Assembly: GCF_021919345.1 (NCBI RefSeq)
Contig: NZ_CP089293.1
Location: 2,542,001 to 2,606,000 of the forward strand
Reading direction: 5' to 3'
Source: Paenarthrobacter nicotinovorans
Lineage (GTDB): Bacteria > Actinomycetota > Actinomycetes > Actinomycetales > Micrococcaceae
DNA: 64,000 bases
Shown here: piece after piece, positions 54,538 to 62,521 of the stretch
How positions within the stretch are numbered: the first letter of the stretch is position 1
Layout of the letters: the number at the start of each line of letters is the position of its first letter
Program-made: the position numbers and the translations under genes
The notes under the pieces: generated by a model
The model's database searches: none
What the model saw: the letters and a program-made list of their open reading frames with translations, nothing else
Told to the model about the DNA's origin: nothing

Positions 54538-55609
54538 GACGATCACCGAAATGCCCTCCGCCGCCGCTGAAACGGCCGGCATTGAACAACTGTCCATGCA
54601 GCAGGCGCTCAACCGCGCACTCGATGAGGTCCTGGCCGAAAACCCCAAAGCTGTCATCTTCGGCGAAGACTGCGGCCGGCTCGGTGGCGTGTTCCGCATC
54701 ACCGACGGCCTCCAAGCCAAGCACGGCGAGGACCGCGTGTTCGACACGCCCTTGGCCGAGTCCGGAATCCTCGGCATGTCGGTAGGTTTGGCCATGGCCG
54801 GTTTCCACCCGATTCCCGAGGTCCAGTTCGATGGCTTCGCCTATCCGGCCATCAACCAGATCGTCTGCCAGATCGCCCGGATGAACTACCGCAGTCGCGG
54901 CACGTTGCCCATGCCCATCACCCTGCGCGTGCCCAGCTTCGGCGGTATCCGCGCACCCGAGCACCACGGCGAAAGCCTCGAGGCATTGTTCGCGCACGTA
55001 CCGGGACTCAAGGTGGTTTCCCCTTCAAACCCGCACGACGCCTACCATCTGCTCAAGTACGCTGCCACGCGGCCGGACCCGGTCATCTTCATGGAGCCGA
55101 AGTCCCGCTACTGGCAGAAGGGCCCGGTGGATGTCACCTCCGCTGCCGCCGTCCCTGCCACAGCAGCGCACGACGGCGGCTCACCCGACGGCGGCAGCCT
55201 CACCGGCGCCCGCGTGGCCAGGGAAGGCCGCCACCTCACATTGGTGGCGTGGGGTGCCATGGTAGCCCGGTGCCTCCAGGTGACCGAGCTCGCGGCCGAG
55301 GACGGCATAGACATTGAAGTCCTTGACCTGCGCTGGCTCAAGCCCATTGATGCCGAAGCCTTGGCGAGGTCCGTCGGGAAGACGCGGCGCGCCGTCGTCG
55401 TCCATGAAGCGCCGCTGACCTCGGGCCTCGGCGCCGAAGTCGCCCAACTCATTACGCAAAGTTGTTTCGCAACGCTGAAGGCACCGGTGGAGCGTGTGAC
55501 CGGCTTCGACGTCCCGTACCCCTCCGGCGACCTGGAGGACGAATACATCCCCAACATCGACCGCATCCTCTTTGGGATCCAACGCGTACTGGAGTACCGC
55601 CGTGGCTGA
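54530..55609 (+). CDS. 2-Oxoacid dehydrogenase E1 component, beta subunit
   Basis: 359 residues from ATG at 54530, preceded by GAGG. The transketolase-like pyrimidine domain reads MQQALNRALDEVLAENPKAVIFGEDCGRLGGVFRITDGL in pieces, then VFDTPLAESGILGMSVGLAMAG, FDGFAYPAINQIVCQIARM and the C-terminal transketolase domain with DLRWLKPIDAEALARSV. An inserted segment of about 30 residues around AHDGGSPDGGSLTG is unusual. It forms the heterotetrameric E1 with the upstream subunit. It overlaps the lipoyl-protein gene by eight bases. Confidence 0.94.
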   Translation: MSETITEMPSAAAETAGIEQLSMQQALNRALDEVLAENPKAVIFGEDCGRLGGVFRITDGLQAKHGEDRVFDTPLAESGILGMSVGLAMAGFHPIPEVQFDGFAYPAINQIVCQIARMNYRSRGTLPMPITLRVPSFGGIRAPEHHGESLEALFAHVPGLKVVSPSNPHDAYHLLKYAATRPDPVIFMEPKSRYWQKGPVDVTSAAAVPATAAHDGGSPDGGSLTGARVAREGRHLTLVAWGAMVARCLQVTELAAEDGIDIEVLDLRWLKPIDAEALARSVGKTRRAVVVHEAPLTSGLGAEVAQLITQSCFATLKAPVERVTGFDVPYPSGDLEDEYIPNIDRILFGIQRVLEYRRG

Positions 55610-55931
55610 AATTTCCTTCCCGCTTCCGGACCTCGGCGAGGGCCTTATCGAGGCAACCGTGCTCGACTGGCTGGTTGAACCCGGCCAGCAAGTGGAACGC
55701 AACCAGCCGATCGTGGAACTCGAAACCAGCAAGTCCGCGCTCGAATTGCCCAGCCCCCAGGCGGGTAAAGTGGTGCGTATTCACGGGGCGCCCGGTGAGA
55801 CCATCAACGTTGGCGCACCGCTGATCGTGTTCGAGGTTCCGGACGACACCGCCGGAATCGTGGGCACTGTTCCGAAGGACGAAGCACCCAAGCGCAGGGT
55901 CCGCCTGAGCGCCGTACTCGATGAGGACTGA
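55602..55931 (+). CDS. Stand-alone lipoyl-domain protein (E2 remnant or minimal E2)
   Basis: 109 residues from GTG at 55602. Residues 3-80 are a complete lipoyl domain: ISFPLPDLGEGLIEATVLDW, then VELETSKSALELPSPQAGKV with the lipoylated lysine in ETSKS, and VGAPLIVFEV. The motif resembles the N-terminus of actinobacterial branched-chain E2 (BkdC type). The protein then ends after about 25 polar residues (EAPKRRVRLSAVLDED). There is no peripheral-subunit-binding domain and no acyltransferase core (HxxxDG). The gene overlaps E1-beta by eight bases and ends one base before a hydrolase start, so this is not a chance truncation at a break point. It would carry acyl groups made by the E1 next door. 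Confidence 0.9.
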   Translation: MAEISFPLPDLGEGLIEATVLDWLVEPGQQVERNQPIVELETSKSALELPSPQAGKVVRIHGAPGETINVGAPLIVFEVPDDTAGIVGTVPKDEAPKRRVRLSAVLDED

Positions 55932-55932
55932 C

Positions 55933-56763
55933 ATGATGACTGGCAGGCACACCGTGGAACAGCAGCGGCACACAGTGGAAGGTACCGACCCCGGGCTGTT
56001 CGTCGAGGTTCATGAGCCGGCTTCCGATGCCGGGCTGCGCCCCGTCCTGCTGATCCATGGCTTCTCTTCCTCCAGCAAACTGAACTGGGCCGACAGCGGC
56101 TGGATCACCACGCTCCAGGACGCCGGGCGCAGGGTCATCACCGTGGACCTGCCCGGCCATGGCCGAAGCCACTCCCCCGAGGACCTGGACTCCTACACCC
56201 CCAGCCGGATCCGTGCGGATCTCCTGCAGATAGTGACCGACGCCGGTGCACGCCCCTTGCGCGACGGCGACCCTTCCACGGGACTTGATGTCATTGGTTA
56301 TTCGCTCGGATCACGGCTGGCGTGGGAGTTTGGTGCCACGCAGCCCGATCTGGTCCATAGGATCGTCCTGGGCGGCCCAAGCTCAGCAGATCCGCTGGCA
56401 GCGTTCGACCTTGTGGCTGCTCAAAAGCACCTCGCTGACGGCACGCCCATAGAGGACCAGTCCACCGCGGGGCTCTTGAAGATGGCCCAGATGCTGCCCA
56501 GCAACAATTTGTTTGCCATGTTGTCGCTCATCGAGGCCATCAAGGGCGAACCTTTCGATCCTGCCGAGGCGGCCCCGCACATGCCACTGCTGCTGGTGGC
56601 CGGCGAGAAGGACGAAAGGGCTGCGACCATGCCGGAGCTTGCCTCCATTGCGGGCAAGCATGGCGGCATGGTGGAGACCTTGGTCATTCCCGGGCGCACG
56701 CACACCAATGTGATCACAAGCCGGGCCTTCAAGGACGCTGCCGCCGAATTCCTGGGCGTCTAA
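55933..56763 (+). CDS. Alpha/beta hydrolase of the 2-oxoacid dehydrogenase operon
   Basis: 276 residues from ATG at 55933, with GAGGAC six bases upstream. The oxyanion/HG region is LLIHGFSSSSKLNW, then VDLPGHGRSHSP, the nucleophile elbow VIGYSLGSR (Ser), an acid in the VAGEKDERA strand region and His in PGRTHTNVI, so a full catalytic triad is likely. No signal peptide is present. Lipoyl protein plus hydrolase equals the domain content of AcoC, the acetoin dehydrogenase E2 that fuses a lipoyl domain to an alpha/beta hydrolase. Here the two parts are separate genes with one base between them. The substrate is unknown; an acyl thioester on the lipoyl arm is a possible one. Confidence 0.88.
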   Translation: MMTGRHTVEQQRHTVEGTDPGLFVEVHEPASDAGLRPVLLIHGFSSSSKLNWADSGWITTLQDAGRRVITVDLPGHGRSHSPEDLDSYTPSRIRADLLQIVTDAGARPLRDGDPSTGLDVIGYSLGSRLAWEFGATQPDLVHRIVLGGPSSADPLAAFDLVAAQKHLADGTPIEDQSTAGLLKMAQMLPSNNLFAMLSLIEAIKGEPFDPAEAAPHMPLLLVAGEKDERAATMPELASIAGKHGGMVETLVIPGRTHTNVITSRAFKDAAAEFLGV

Positions 56764-56787
56764 ACCTCCCGACGCGGTACGGCTGGT

Positions 56788-57201
56788 CTAGCGGGCCAGC
56801 CGTTCCGCGTTGAGGCTCATGCGCTCCAGGACGCTCAATGCCATGGCGTACTCATCGATGCCGATACCCATCGAAAGATCCTGACGCGCATCTTCCACCA
56901 GCTGCTGCGCCTCGTGGTACTTCTCCCGTCCCCGCTCGCTCAGCGCCAAACGGTCATCGATCATCGTGATCATTCCCCGGCCCACCAAGGCTGCCAGTTC
57001 CCGCTCGCGCAACCGGATGTCACCGCCCCACAGTGGCTGCAGTGCCTCCTCAAGCTGGTCCGGAAGCATGGAGTGCTCGGCCAGGGTGGCAAGAGTCTGC
57101 CACTGGCGGCGCGTGAGCTTGATCCGCGCCAAGGTGCGGTCCAACTGGACTTCCAGCGCAGCGTCCAGCCTTTTGATCCAATATCCGATGGGCTTGTTCA
57201 C
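56788..57201 (-). CDS. MarR-like winged-helix regulator
   Basis: 137 residues from GTG at 57201. The segment MNKPIGYWIKRLDAALEVQLDRTLARIKLTRRQWQTLATLAEH is the MarR-type N-terminal helical region (shown here as landmarks GYWIKRLD and TRRQWQTL). The wing region is GRGMITMIDDRLALSERGRE. The DNA-binding helix is shorter than usual. It converges with the hydrolase gene across 24 bases and is divergent from the phosphoribosyltransferase, whose promoter it may control. Confidence 0.8.
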   Translation of the reverse strand: MNKPIGYWIKRLDAALEVQLDRTLARIKLTRRQWQTLATLAEHSMLPDQLEEALQPLWGGDIRLRERELAALVGRGMITMIDDRLALSERGREKYHEAQQLVEDARQDLSMGIGIDEYAMALSVLERMSLNAERLAR

Positions 57202-57287
57202 AAGCCCATGCTTTCAGTGGAGGCCGCGCCGGGCAAGGTGTGGACGGTAGGCTTGGAAGGGCAACAAATGACGTGGAAGTGGAGCAG

Positions 57288-57956
57288 ATGGGCATGCGTT
57301 TCAAGGACCGCGCGGAAGCCGGTCGACGCCTGGCTGAAGGACTCCCGCAGCTGAGGGAGCGACCGGACACCATCATCCTCGGGCTCGCCCGGGGTGGTAT
57401 TCCGGTAGCCGCTGCAGCAGCTGCGGAACTCTACCTGCCCTTTGGCGCCCTCCTGGTGCGAAAACTGGGAATTCCCGGCCGGGACGAAACTGCGTTCGGG
57501 GCTTTGGCGTTGTCACAGGGCGAGGTGCTCCGGATCGTCAACAAACCGTTGAGAGATCTCATTCTTGCCCGCGGCATCTCCCAATCGGCCTTGGATAGCG
57601 TCGAAGCCCGGGAACGTTCGGAGCTGCTGCGCCGGGCCAAGGAATACCCGGGCACGGACCACGACCTGCGCGGGAAGACTGTTGTCCTGGTAGACGACGG
57701 ACTTGCCACCGGCGCCACCATGCGGGCCGCGGTGGAAGCCGTCCGGTCGGCAGGAGCGGGCACCGTAGTGGTGGCCGTCCCGGTTGCATCGCTTGAAGCG
57801 TCGGCATCGCTCGCCCGGGTCTGCGATGTTGTCATTGCCCTGCACACGCCAGGTAAATTCCATGCTGTCGGCGCTTTCTACGGTCACTTCGAACAGCTTT
57901 CCGACGCCGATGTGGTGCGCCAGCTGGAAGGCGCGGGCGTCGCCGGGCGTCCGTAG
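57288..57956 (+). CDS. Phosphoribosyltransferase-fold protein
   Basis: 222 residues from ATG at 57288, with GGAG close upstream; in-frame GTG codons at 57273 and 57279 are possible. The PRPP loop is TVVLVDDGLATGATMRAAVEAVR. LILGLARGGIPVAAAAAAEL (seen as GLARGGIPVA) and LLVRKLGIPGRDETAFGAL are the other landmarks of the small cytoplasmic phosphoribosyltransferase-like proteins often annotated ComF-like or as erythromycin-esterase neighbours. A stretch of low-identity residues in between leaves the base substrate open. The last gene before the IS30 element. Confidence 0.85.
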   Translation: MGMRFKDRAEAGRRLAEGLPQLRERPDTIILGLARGGIPVAAAAAAELYLPFGALLVRKLGIPGRDETAFGALALSQGEVLRIVNKPLRDLILARGISQSALDSVEARERSELLRRAKEYPGTDHDLRGKTVVLVDDGLATGATMRAAVEAVRSAGAGTVVVAVPVASLEASASLARVCDVVIALHTPGKFHAVGAFYGHFEQLSDADVVRQLEGAGVAGRP

Positions 57957-57995
57957 CCGGCGTCGGACCCGGTAGCGGAGACAGGGTCCCGGCAA

Positions 57996-58030
57996 TGACA
58001 AAATGCGGGTGCGGTCCATGGGCAAAGTCA
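57996..58030. repeat. Left inverted repeat of the IS30 element
   Basis: Starts tgacaaaatgcgggtgcggt and ends ggcaaagtca. It matches the complement of the right end except for one indel on each side of the middle. Confidence 0.9.
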
Positions 58031-58067
58031 TAGGGTCGTTGCAACGCTCTGATTGATGGAGCGTTTT

Positions 58068-59252
58068 ATGGTCAAGTTGTTCCCCAAGGCTGCGCGTACT
58101 GAGTTTCTTGATTTGGTGTGTGCGGGGATGCCTGTTCGTACTGCTGCCCGGCGTGTCGGGGCGGTGCACGCTACCGGGCACAATTGGTGGGTTCAGTCTG
58201 GCCTAATGATGACCGTGAACCGGGGTGCTACCGGAGGTCTTGCCGATCCTGCTCCTTCAGTCGGGGGCCCTGGCCGTGCGTTGGGTCTGGAAGAGCGAGG
58301 CATGATCCAGATGGGTGTGCGGATGGGCCTCAGTTACGCGAAGATCGGCGCATTGATCGGGCGGGATAAGTCCGTAGTTTGGCGGGAGGTCAAACGCCAC
58401 ACGAGCGCGGACGGGAAGTACTACGCCTCGGTCGCTCACGCCAAAGCGCATCAGGACAGGCGCCGTCCCAAACCCTTCAGGCTGGCCAAGGACGAGGGTT
58501 TGTGCCGGCTGGTCGGCGTCTGGATGGATGACGGGTGGAGTCCGAAGCTGATCTCCTCGATGTTGGCGTATTACTTCGGTGACGATCAGACTATGCAGGT
58601 GAGCCACGAGACGATCTACCAGGCCCTTTACGTCCAAACCCGCGGGAACCTGCGGGCGGACCTGGCCGAAAAGCTCAGCCTGAAACGCAAACAACGCATC
58701 CCCCACGGCACTGACCGGCGCGCCAACAGCCCCTATAAAGAGGCCTTCAAGATCAGCCAACGTCCCGCCGAGGTCCAGGACCGGGCAGTGCCCGGGCATT
58801 GGGAAGGTGACCTCATCATCGGCGCCAACGGGACAGCGATCGGAACCTTGGTGGAACGCTCAACCCGGTTCACGATCCTGCTGCACCTGCCAGGGGACCA
58901 CACCGCGGAAACCGTTGCCGCCGCGATGATCCGGGAGATGGCCTCCCTCCCGGATCACCTGCGCCGGTCGATCACCTGGGACCGCGGCACCGAGCTGGCC
59001 GACTACGCAAAAATCCAGACCGCTCTCGATACGACGATGTACTTCTGCGACCCGCACTCGCCCTGGCAGCGCGGCACCAACGAAAACACCAACCGGCTCC
59101 TGCGGTTCTGGTTCGAGAAAGGCACTGACTTTTCAGTGCACACCCCCGAGGACATCCGCCTGGTCGCAGCGAAACTCAACCGCCGCCCCAGACCAACACT
59201 GAACCTCGAGACCCCAGCCAACCGGCTAAACCAGCTGCTACAAGCGGCCTAA
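58068..59252 (+). CDS. IS30-family transposase
   Basis: 394 residues from ATG at 58068, with GGAG seven bases ahead; an ATG at 58056 is the alternative. The N-terminal DNA-binding part has two helix-turn-helix regions, including LSYAKIGALIGRDKSVVWREVKRH. The DDE catalytic core is intact: the first Asp in GHWEGDLIIG, the second in TWDRGTELA and the Glu in SPWQRGTNENTNRLLR. The family pattern HxPWQRGTxEN is exact. The reading frame is uninterrupted, so the element may be active. Confidence 0.96.
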   Translation: MVKLFPKAARTEFLDLVCAGMPVRTAARRVGAVHATGHNWWVQSGLMMTVNRGATGGLADPAPSVGGPGRALGLEERGMIQMGVRMGLSYAKIGALIGRDKSVVWREVKRHTSADGKYYASVAHAKAHQDRRRPKPFRLAKDEGLCRLVGVWMDDGWSPKLISSMLAYYFGDDQTMQVSHETIYQALYVQTRGNLRADLAEKLSLKRKQRIPHGTDRRANSPYKEAFKISQRPAEVQDRAVPGHWEGDLIIGANGTAIGTLVERSTRFTILLHLPGDHTAETVAAAMIREMASLPDHLRRSITWDRGTELADYAKIQTALDTTMYFCDPHSPWQRGTNENTNRLLRFWFEKGTDFSVHTPEDIRLVAAKLNRRPRPTLNLETPANRLNQLLQAA

Positions 59253-59275
59253 CCCCCAGCGTTGCTCCCACCAAT

Positions 59276-59310
59276 TGACTTTGCCATGTGGACCGCACCC
59301 GCTTTTGTCA
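59276..59310. repeat. Right inverted repeat of the IS30 element
   Basis: Starts tgactttgccatgtggaccg and ends gcttttgtca, the complement of the left end over its outer and inner thirds. Confidence 0.9.
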
Positions 59311-59318
59311 TGTCGATG

Positions 59319-60653
59319 TCAGTGGTGGACGCTGTACCCCAGCGGACGTCCCCGGGTTTCCTTCGCGAGGATCACGCCAACGGCGGAGATGATGCAGAGG
59401 CCCATGATGTAGAGGCCAACCGAACCGGACCACTTGGTGGCATCCAGGAGCGCCTGGGCAATCAGCGGCGCGAAAGCTCCACCGAGGATGGCACCAAGGG
59501 CATAGCCGATGGAGATGCCCGAGTAGCGCACCTGGGCCGGGAACATTTCTGCGTACATGGCCGACATCGGACCGTAGGACAGGCCCAGGCCGATCGTCAG
59601 TACGAACAGCGCAGTCCCGTAGAGCAGGATGTCCTTGGTGTCGATGAGGGCGAACATCGGAATCATCCAGGCAAAGACCAGGCCATAGCCGATCAAGAAC
59701 GTCTTCACGCGGCCGATCTTGTCTGAGAGCCAACCGCCCACCATGGTGAAGATGAGCCAGCCGAAGGAAGCGATGGTGGTGGCCAGGAGAACCTGTGGCA
59801 GCGGCATCTTCAGGGCCTTGGTGGCGTAGGAGATGAAGAACGCAATCAGCAGGTAGCCTGCTGCGTTGTTGGCGATGAAGATCAGCGCAGCGAGGACAAC
59901 TTCCTTCTTGTTCCTGCGGAAGAGTTCACCCAGGGGAGCTTTGCTTTCAGCCTTTCGCTGGGCAAGTTCCTTGAAGACGGGGCTCTCGCCGACCGCGCGG
60001 CGGATCAGGTAACCCACCACGATCAGAACAACGGACAGCAGGAAGGGCACACGCCAGCCCCAGGCAGAGAAGGCCTCCTTGGACATTCCCGACTGCAGGA
60101 AGAAGAGCAAACCGGTAGCCAGGATCATTCCGATGGGCACACCGATCTGCGGGTAGGCACCGAAGAGTCCACGCTTCTTGATCGGTGCGTGCTCCACGGC
60201 CATGAGGGCAGCACCGCCCCATTCACCGCCGGCGGAGAAGCCCTGGACGACCCGCAGGAAGATGAGCAGCACAGGTGCCCAAAGCCCGATCGTTTCGTAG
60301 GTGGGCAGGACACCGATCAGTGCGGTGGCAGCTCCCATCATGACCAGCGTCATGACGAGTACGGCCTTGCGACCCATCTTGTCGCCAAGGTGCCCTGCGA
60401 CGAAGGCTCCGAGAGGACGGAACAGGAAGCTGATTCCGATGGTGGCAAAGGACAAAAGCTGGGCCACTCCCGGGTTGGACTTCTCCAAGGGAGAGAGGAA
60501 CAAAGGCGCCAGCAGCGTCGCAGTGAGCTGGGCGAAGATGAAGAAGTCGTACCACTCGATGGTGGTGCCCACCAGGGTTCCGGCCAGGACCCGGCGCTCT
60601 TCGCGCTTGCTGCTTGGGCCTGACGGCGAGTCGACAGTGGAAGTTGCGGTCAT
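59319..60653 (-). CDS. MHS-family metabolite:proton symporter
   Basis: 444 residues with twelve spans and GGAG seven bases before the ATG at 60653. Family landmarks are GTTIEWYDFFIFAQLTATLL, FLFRPLGAFVAGHLGDKMGRK, FSAGGEWGGAALMAVEHAP and AYPQIGVPIGMILATG. These are shared by the shikimate (ShiA), proline/betaine (ProP) and dicarboxylate (KgtP) carriers. The actual substrate cannot be told. Its stop is only eight bases from the IS30 right end, so the element landed just beyond the gene. It is divergent from an IclR-type regulator, which is a likely controller. Confidence 0.92.
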   Translation of the reverse strand: MTATSTVDSPSGPSSKREERRVLAGTLVGTTIEWYDFFIFAQLTATLLAPLFLSPLEKSNPGVAQLLSFATIGISFLFRPLGAFVAGHLGDKMGRKAVLVMTLVMMGAATALIGVLPTYETIGLWAPVLLIFLRVVQGFSAGGEWGGAALMAVEHAPIKKRGLFGAYPQIGVPIGMILATGLLFFLQSGMSKEAFSAWGWRVPFLLSVVLIVVGYLIRRAVGESPVFKELAQRKAESKAPLGELFRRNKKEVVLAALIFIANNAAGYLLIAFFISYATKALKMPLPQVLLATTIASFGWLIFTMVGGWLSDKIGRVKTFLIGYGLVFAWMIPMFALIDTKDILLYGTALFVLTIGLGLSYGPMSAMYAEMFPAQVRYSGISIGYALGAILGGAFAPLIAQALLDATKWSGSVGLYIMGLCIISAVGVILAKETRGRPLGYSVHH

Positions 60654-60775
60654 TGAAACTCCAGGGATGTGTGACAGAGCGATGCGAGACGTGCATTAAC
60701 CGACAGAACGGTCAGTTAGGAAACAATACTACAGCCTGTGACCCAAAGCACAGCCCCCACGCCGCGCCGCCAACA

Positions 60776-60781
60776 TAGGAT
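60776..60781 (+). promoter_or_regulatory. -10 box, leaderless start of the IclR gene
   Basis: TAGGAT, 7 bases (ggttcgc), then the ATG at 60789. It lies in the 135-bp divergent region with the MHS transporter. Confidence 0.6.
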
Positions 60782-60788
60782 GGTTCGC

Positions 60789-61526
60789 ATGAATCCAAGC
60801 AGCGGCGTCAAGGGCCAGCCGGAAGCCGGGACACAGGTCCCGCCGTCGCAAACGCTCTCCCGTGGAATCAGGGCACTGGAGATCCTCGCCGCCGCCGATC
60901 GGCCGCTCACCATTGGAGAACTCACAGAAGCACTGGGCGTGCACCGCTCCGTGGCCTACCGGATACTCAGGACCCTGGAAGACCATTCCCTGCTGGTTCG
61001 CGACGACTCCGGACGCGTCCAGCCCGGCCCCGGCCTTTCGGTCCTGGCCAGCGGCGTCTCACGGAACCTGCAAACCGCTGCCCTCCCCGAACTCACACAA
61101 CTGGCAAACACCCTCCACATGACGGCCTTCATCGCCGTTTGGGACCACCAGGAATGTGTCACCCTTGTCACCGTCGAACCACGGCACACAGGCGCGGCGC
61201 TCGCCCAGCACCCGGGCAGCCGTCATCCCGTCAGCACAGGTGCCCCCGGTATTGCCATCCAATCCACCATGACCGAGGAACGCTGGCAGCAGGTAGGCGC
61301 GGGCAACCCCTACCGGCCCGAGGCCCACGAAGCCCGCCGCGTCGGCTACGCCACCAGCCACGACGAAGTCGTTGCCGGACTGTCTTCCATTGCTGCCCCC
61401 ATCAAGGTTCCGGGCGGACGGCCGGCGGCGATCGCCGTCGTCTATATCCGCCTGGACCAGGACGCCGACGCCGTTGGAAAGGCCTTGGCAGCCAGTGCTG
61501 CACGCATCGAAAGCCAACTGGCCTGA
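60789..61526 (+). CDS. IclR-family regulator
   Basis: 245 residues from ATG at 60789. The N-terminal winged helix is SRGIRALEILAAADRPLTIGELTEALGVHRSVAYRILRTLED, split here into the landmarks ITIGELTEAL-type helix and HRSVAYRILRTLE. The C-terminal effector-binding domain shows the expected pattern (LAQHPGSRHPVSTGAPGIAI). It is divergent from the MHS transporter and 122 bases upstream of moaF, so it may respond to a small organic acid and control both. Confidence 0.92.
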   Translation: MNPSSGVKGQPEAGTQVPPSQTLSRGIRALEILAAADRPLTIGELTEALGVHRSVAYRILRTLEDHSLLVRDDSGRVQPGPGLSVLASGVSRNLQTAALPELTQLANTLHMTAFIAVWDHQECVTLVTVEPRHTGAALAQHPGSRHPVSTGAPGIAIQSTMTEERWQQVGAGNPYRPEAHEARRVGYATSHDEVVAGLSSIAAPIKVPGGRPAAIAVVYIRLDQDADAVGKALAASAARIESQLA

Positions 61527-61648
61527 ACCTTTCCTTCCAGGTCAAGCGGCGTGCCCCACAGCACAAGACTCCAAGGCCAGGGCACCGAATACTCGAAGAA
61601 GGACCGGACACGCCGTCCGCTCCTTCTTTCGAGCACGAGAAGGAATCC

Positions 61649-62449
61649 ATGAGCCTGAATCTTCTTGACACCTCCAACTGGCTGCCGCTGGACGGACTGG
61701 CCCCCGGCTTCGACGCCAACAAGGCCCCCGCCGTACAGGACCTGGCCGGGCAACAATTCTCCGTCCGCGGCGACGGAGGACCCATGACCTTCAGCTTCGA
61801 CGACGAAGAAGTGCAATGGGCTGCCGCCGGCCACGCAGGAACAGCCGCCTACGAAGCCTTCGTTGTAGCCGAGGAGCTGTATTACTGCCAATGGCAGAGC
61901 GTCCTGGAACCGGAACTCGCCGTATCCCTGGTCCTTGATCTTGCGCGGGGCCGGGCGCTCTACATCGGCGCCGCGCTCGGCAGGGCCACCGCCTCCAGTG
62001 TCGCCGTGCACCACGACTTCCGCCCCGGAACACTGGACGGTTATTCCGCCACGGGCGAGGCCATCTCGGAAAGCACGGCACTCATCGGCCGGCGCGTCGA
62101 ATGGGTCTACAGCGAATCACACGCCTACGAACACATCTACCTCAGCCCCACCTGGTACACCTGGCAATGCCTCGCCGGTCCGGAGCGCGGATTGGCAGAC
62201 ACCGACTCCAACACCGTTCTCCAGGTCCGCCCCGGAATCTTCGTCTTCACCTGGCGGGAGAAGGTCATCCCGTGCGGCTCGGTCACAGTGGCCGACCACC
62301 GCGATCCCCGCGCCATCCGCTCCCACGGCAGCCTCTTCGGCTGGAACGAGGAAGGCACGGAACCCGTGCATTTCACGTTCGGCGCACACGGCCGCTTGAT
62401 CAGCATCACCCACCACACCCCGGAACTGAATCCGGCCATAGCGGGCTAG
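61649..62449 (+). CDS. moaF: MoaF-family protein
   Basis: 266 residues from ATG at 61649 with AAGGA eight bases ahead. The sequence has the family's two similar lipocalin-like halves: WLPLDGLAPGFDANKAP, MTFSFDDEEVQWAA and YYCQWQSVLEPELAVSLVLDL in the first, and YEHIYLSPTWYTWQCL and FVFTWREKVIPCGSV in the second. MoaF was named from molybdenum-cofactor gene clusters, but no moa or moe gene is in this window, and a role as a small-molecule binding protein is equally possible. A strong terminator follows. Confidence 0.83.
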   Translation: MSLNLLDTSNWLPLDGLAPGFDANKAPAVQDLAGQQFSVRGDGGPMTFSFDDEEVQWAAAGHAGTAAYEAFVVAEELYYCQWQSVLEPELAVSLVLDLARGRALYIGAALGRATASSVAVHHDFRPGTLDGYSATGEAISESTALIGRRVEWVYSESHAYEHIYLSPTWYTWQCLAGPERGLADTDSNTVLQVRPGIFVFTWREKVIPCGSVTVADHRDPRAIRSHGSLFGWNEEGTEPVHFTFGAHGRLISITHHTPELNPAIAG

Positions 62450-62465
62450 TACGGGAGGGTGGAAC

Positions 62466-62506
62466 AAAGGAAGCCCCGGCACGGAGAACGTGCCGGGGCT
62501 TCCTTT
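62466..62506. terminator. Bidirectional terminator between moaF and the APC permease
   Basis: 18-bp perfect arms (aaaggaagccccggcacg and complement) with loop gagaa, located between convergent genes. Confidence 0.9.
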
Positions 62507-62521
62507 GCGGGCCTCAGAGGA

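Larger units (their letters stand above)
57995..59311 (+). mobile_element. IS30-family insertion sequence, complete
   Basis: Bounded by near-identical inverted repeats of 35-36 bp and filled by one transposase gene. Total length about 1.32 kb, in the family's range. The left neighbour gene ends at 57956 and the right one at 59319, so no gene is interrupted. The bases flanking the ends (ggca and gtcg) do not show an obvious short target duplication. Confidence 0.93.

Noticed and set aside
55602..55931. Frameshift that cut a full E2 gene
   Set aside because: No acyltransferase core sequence follows in any frame; the hydrolase begins one base after the stop.
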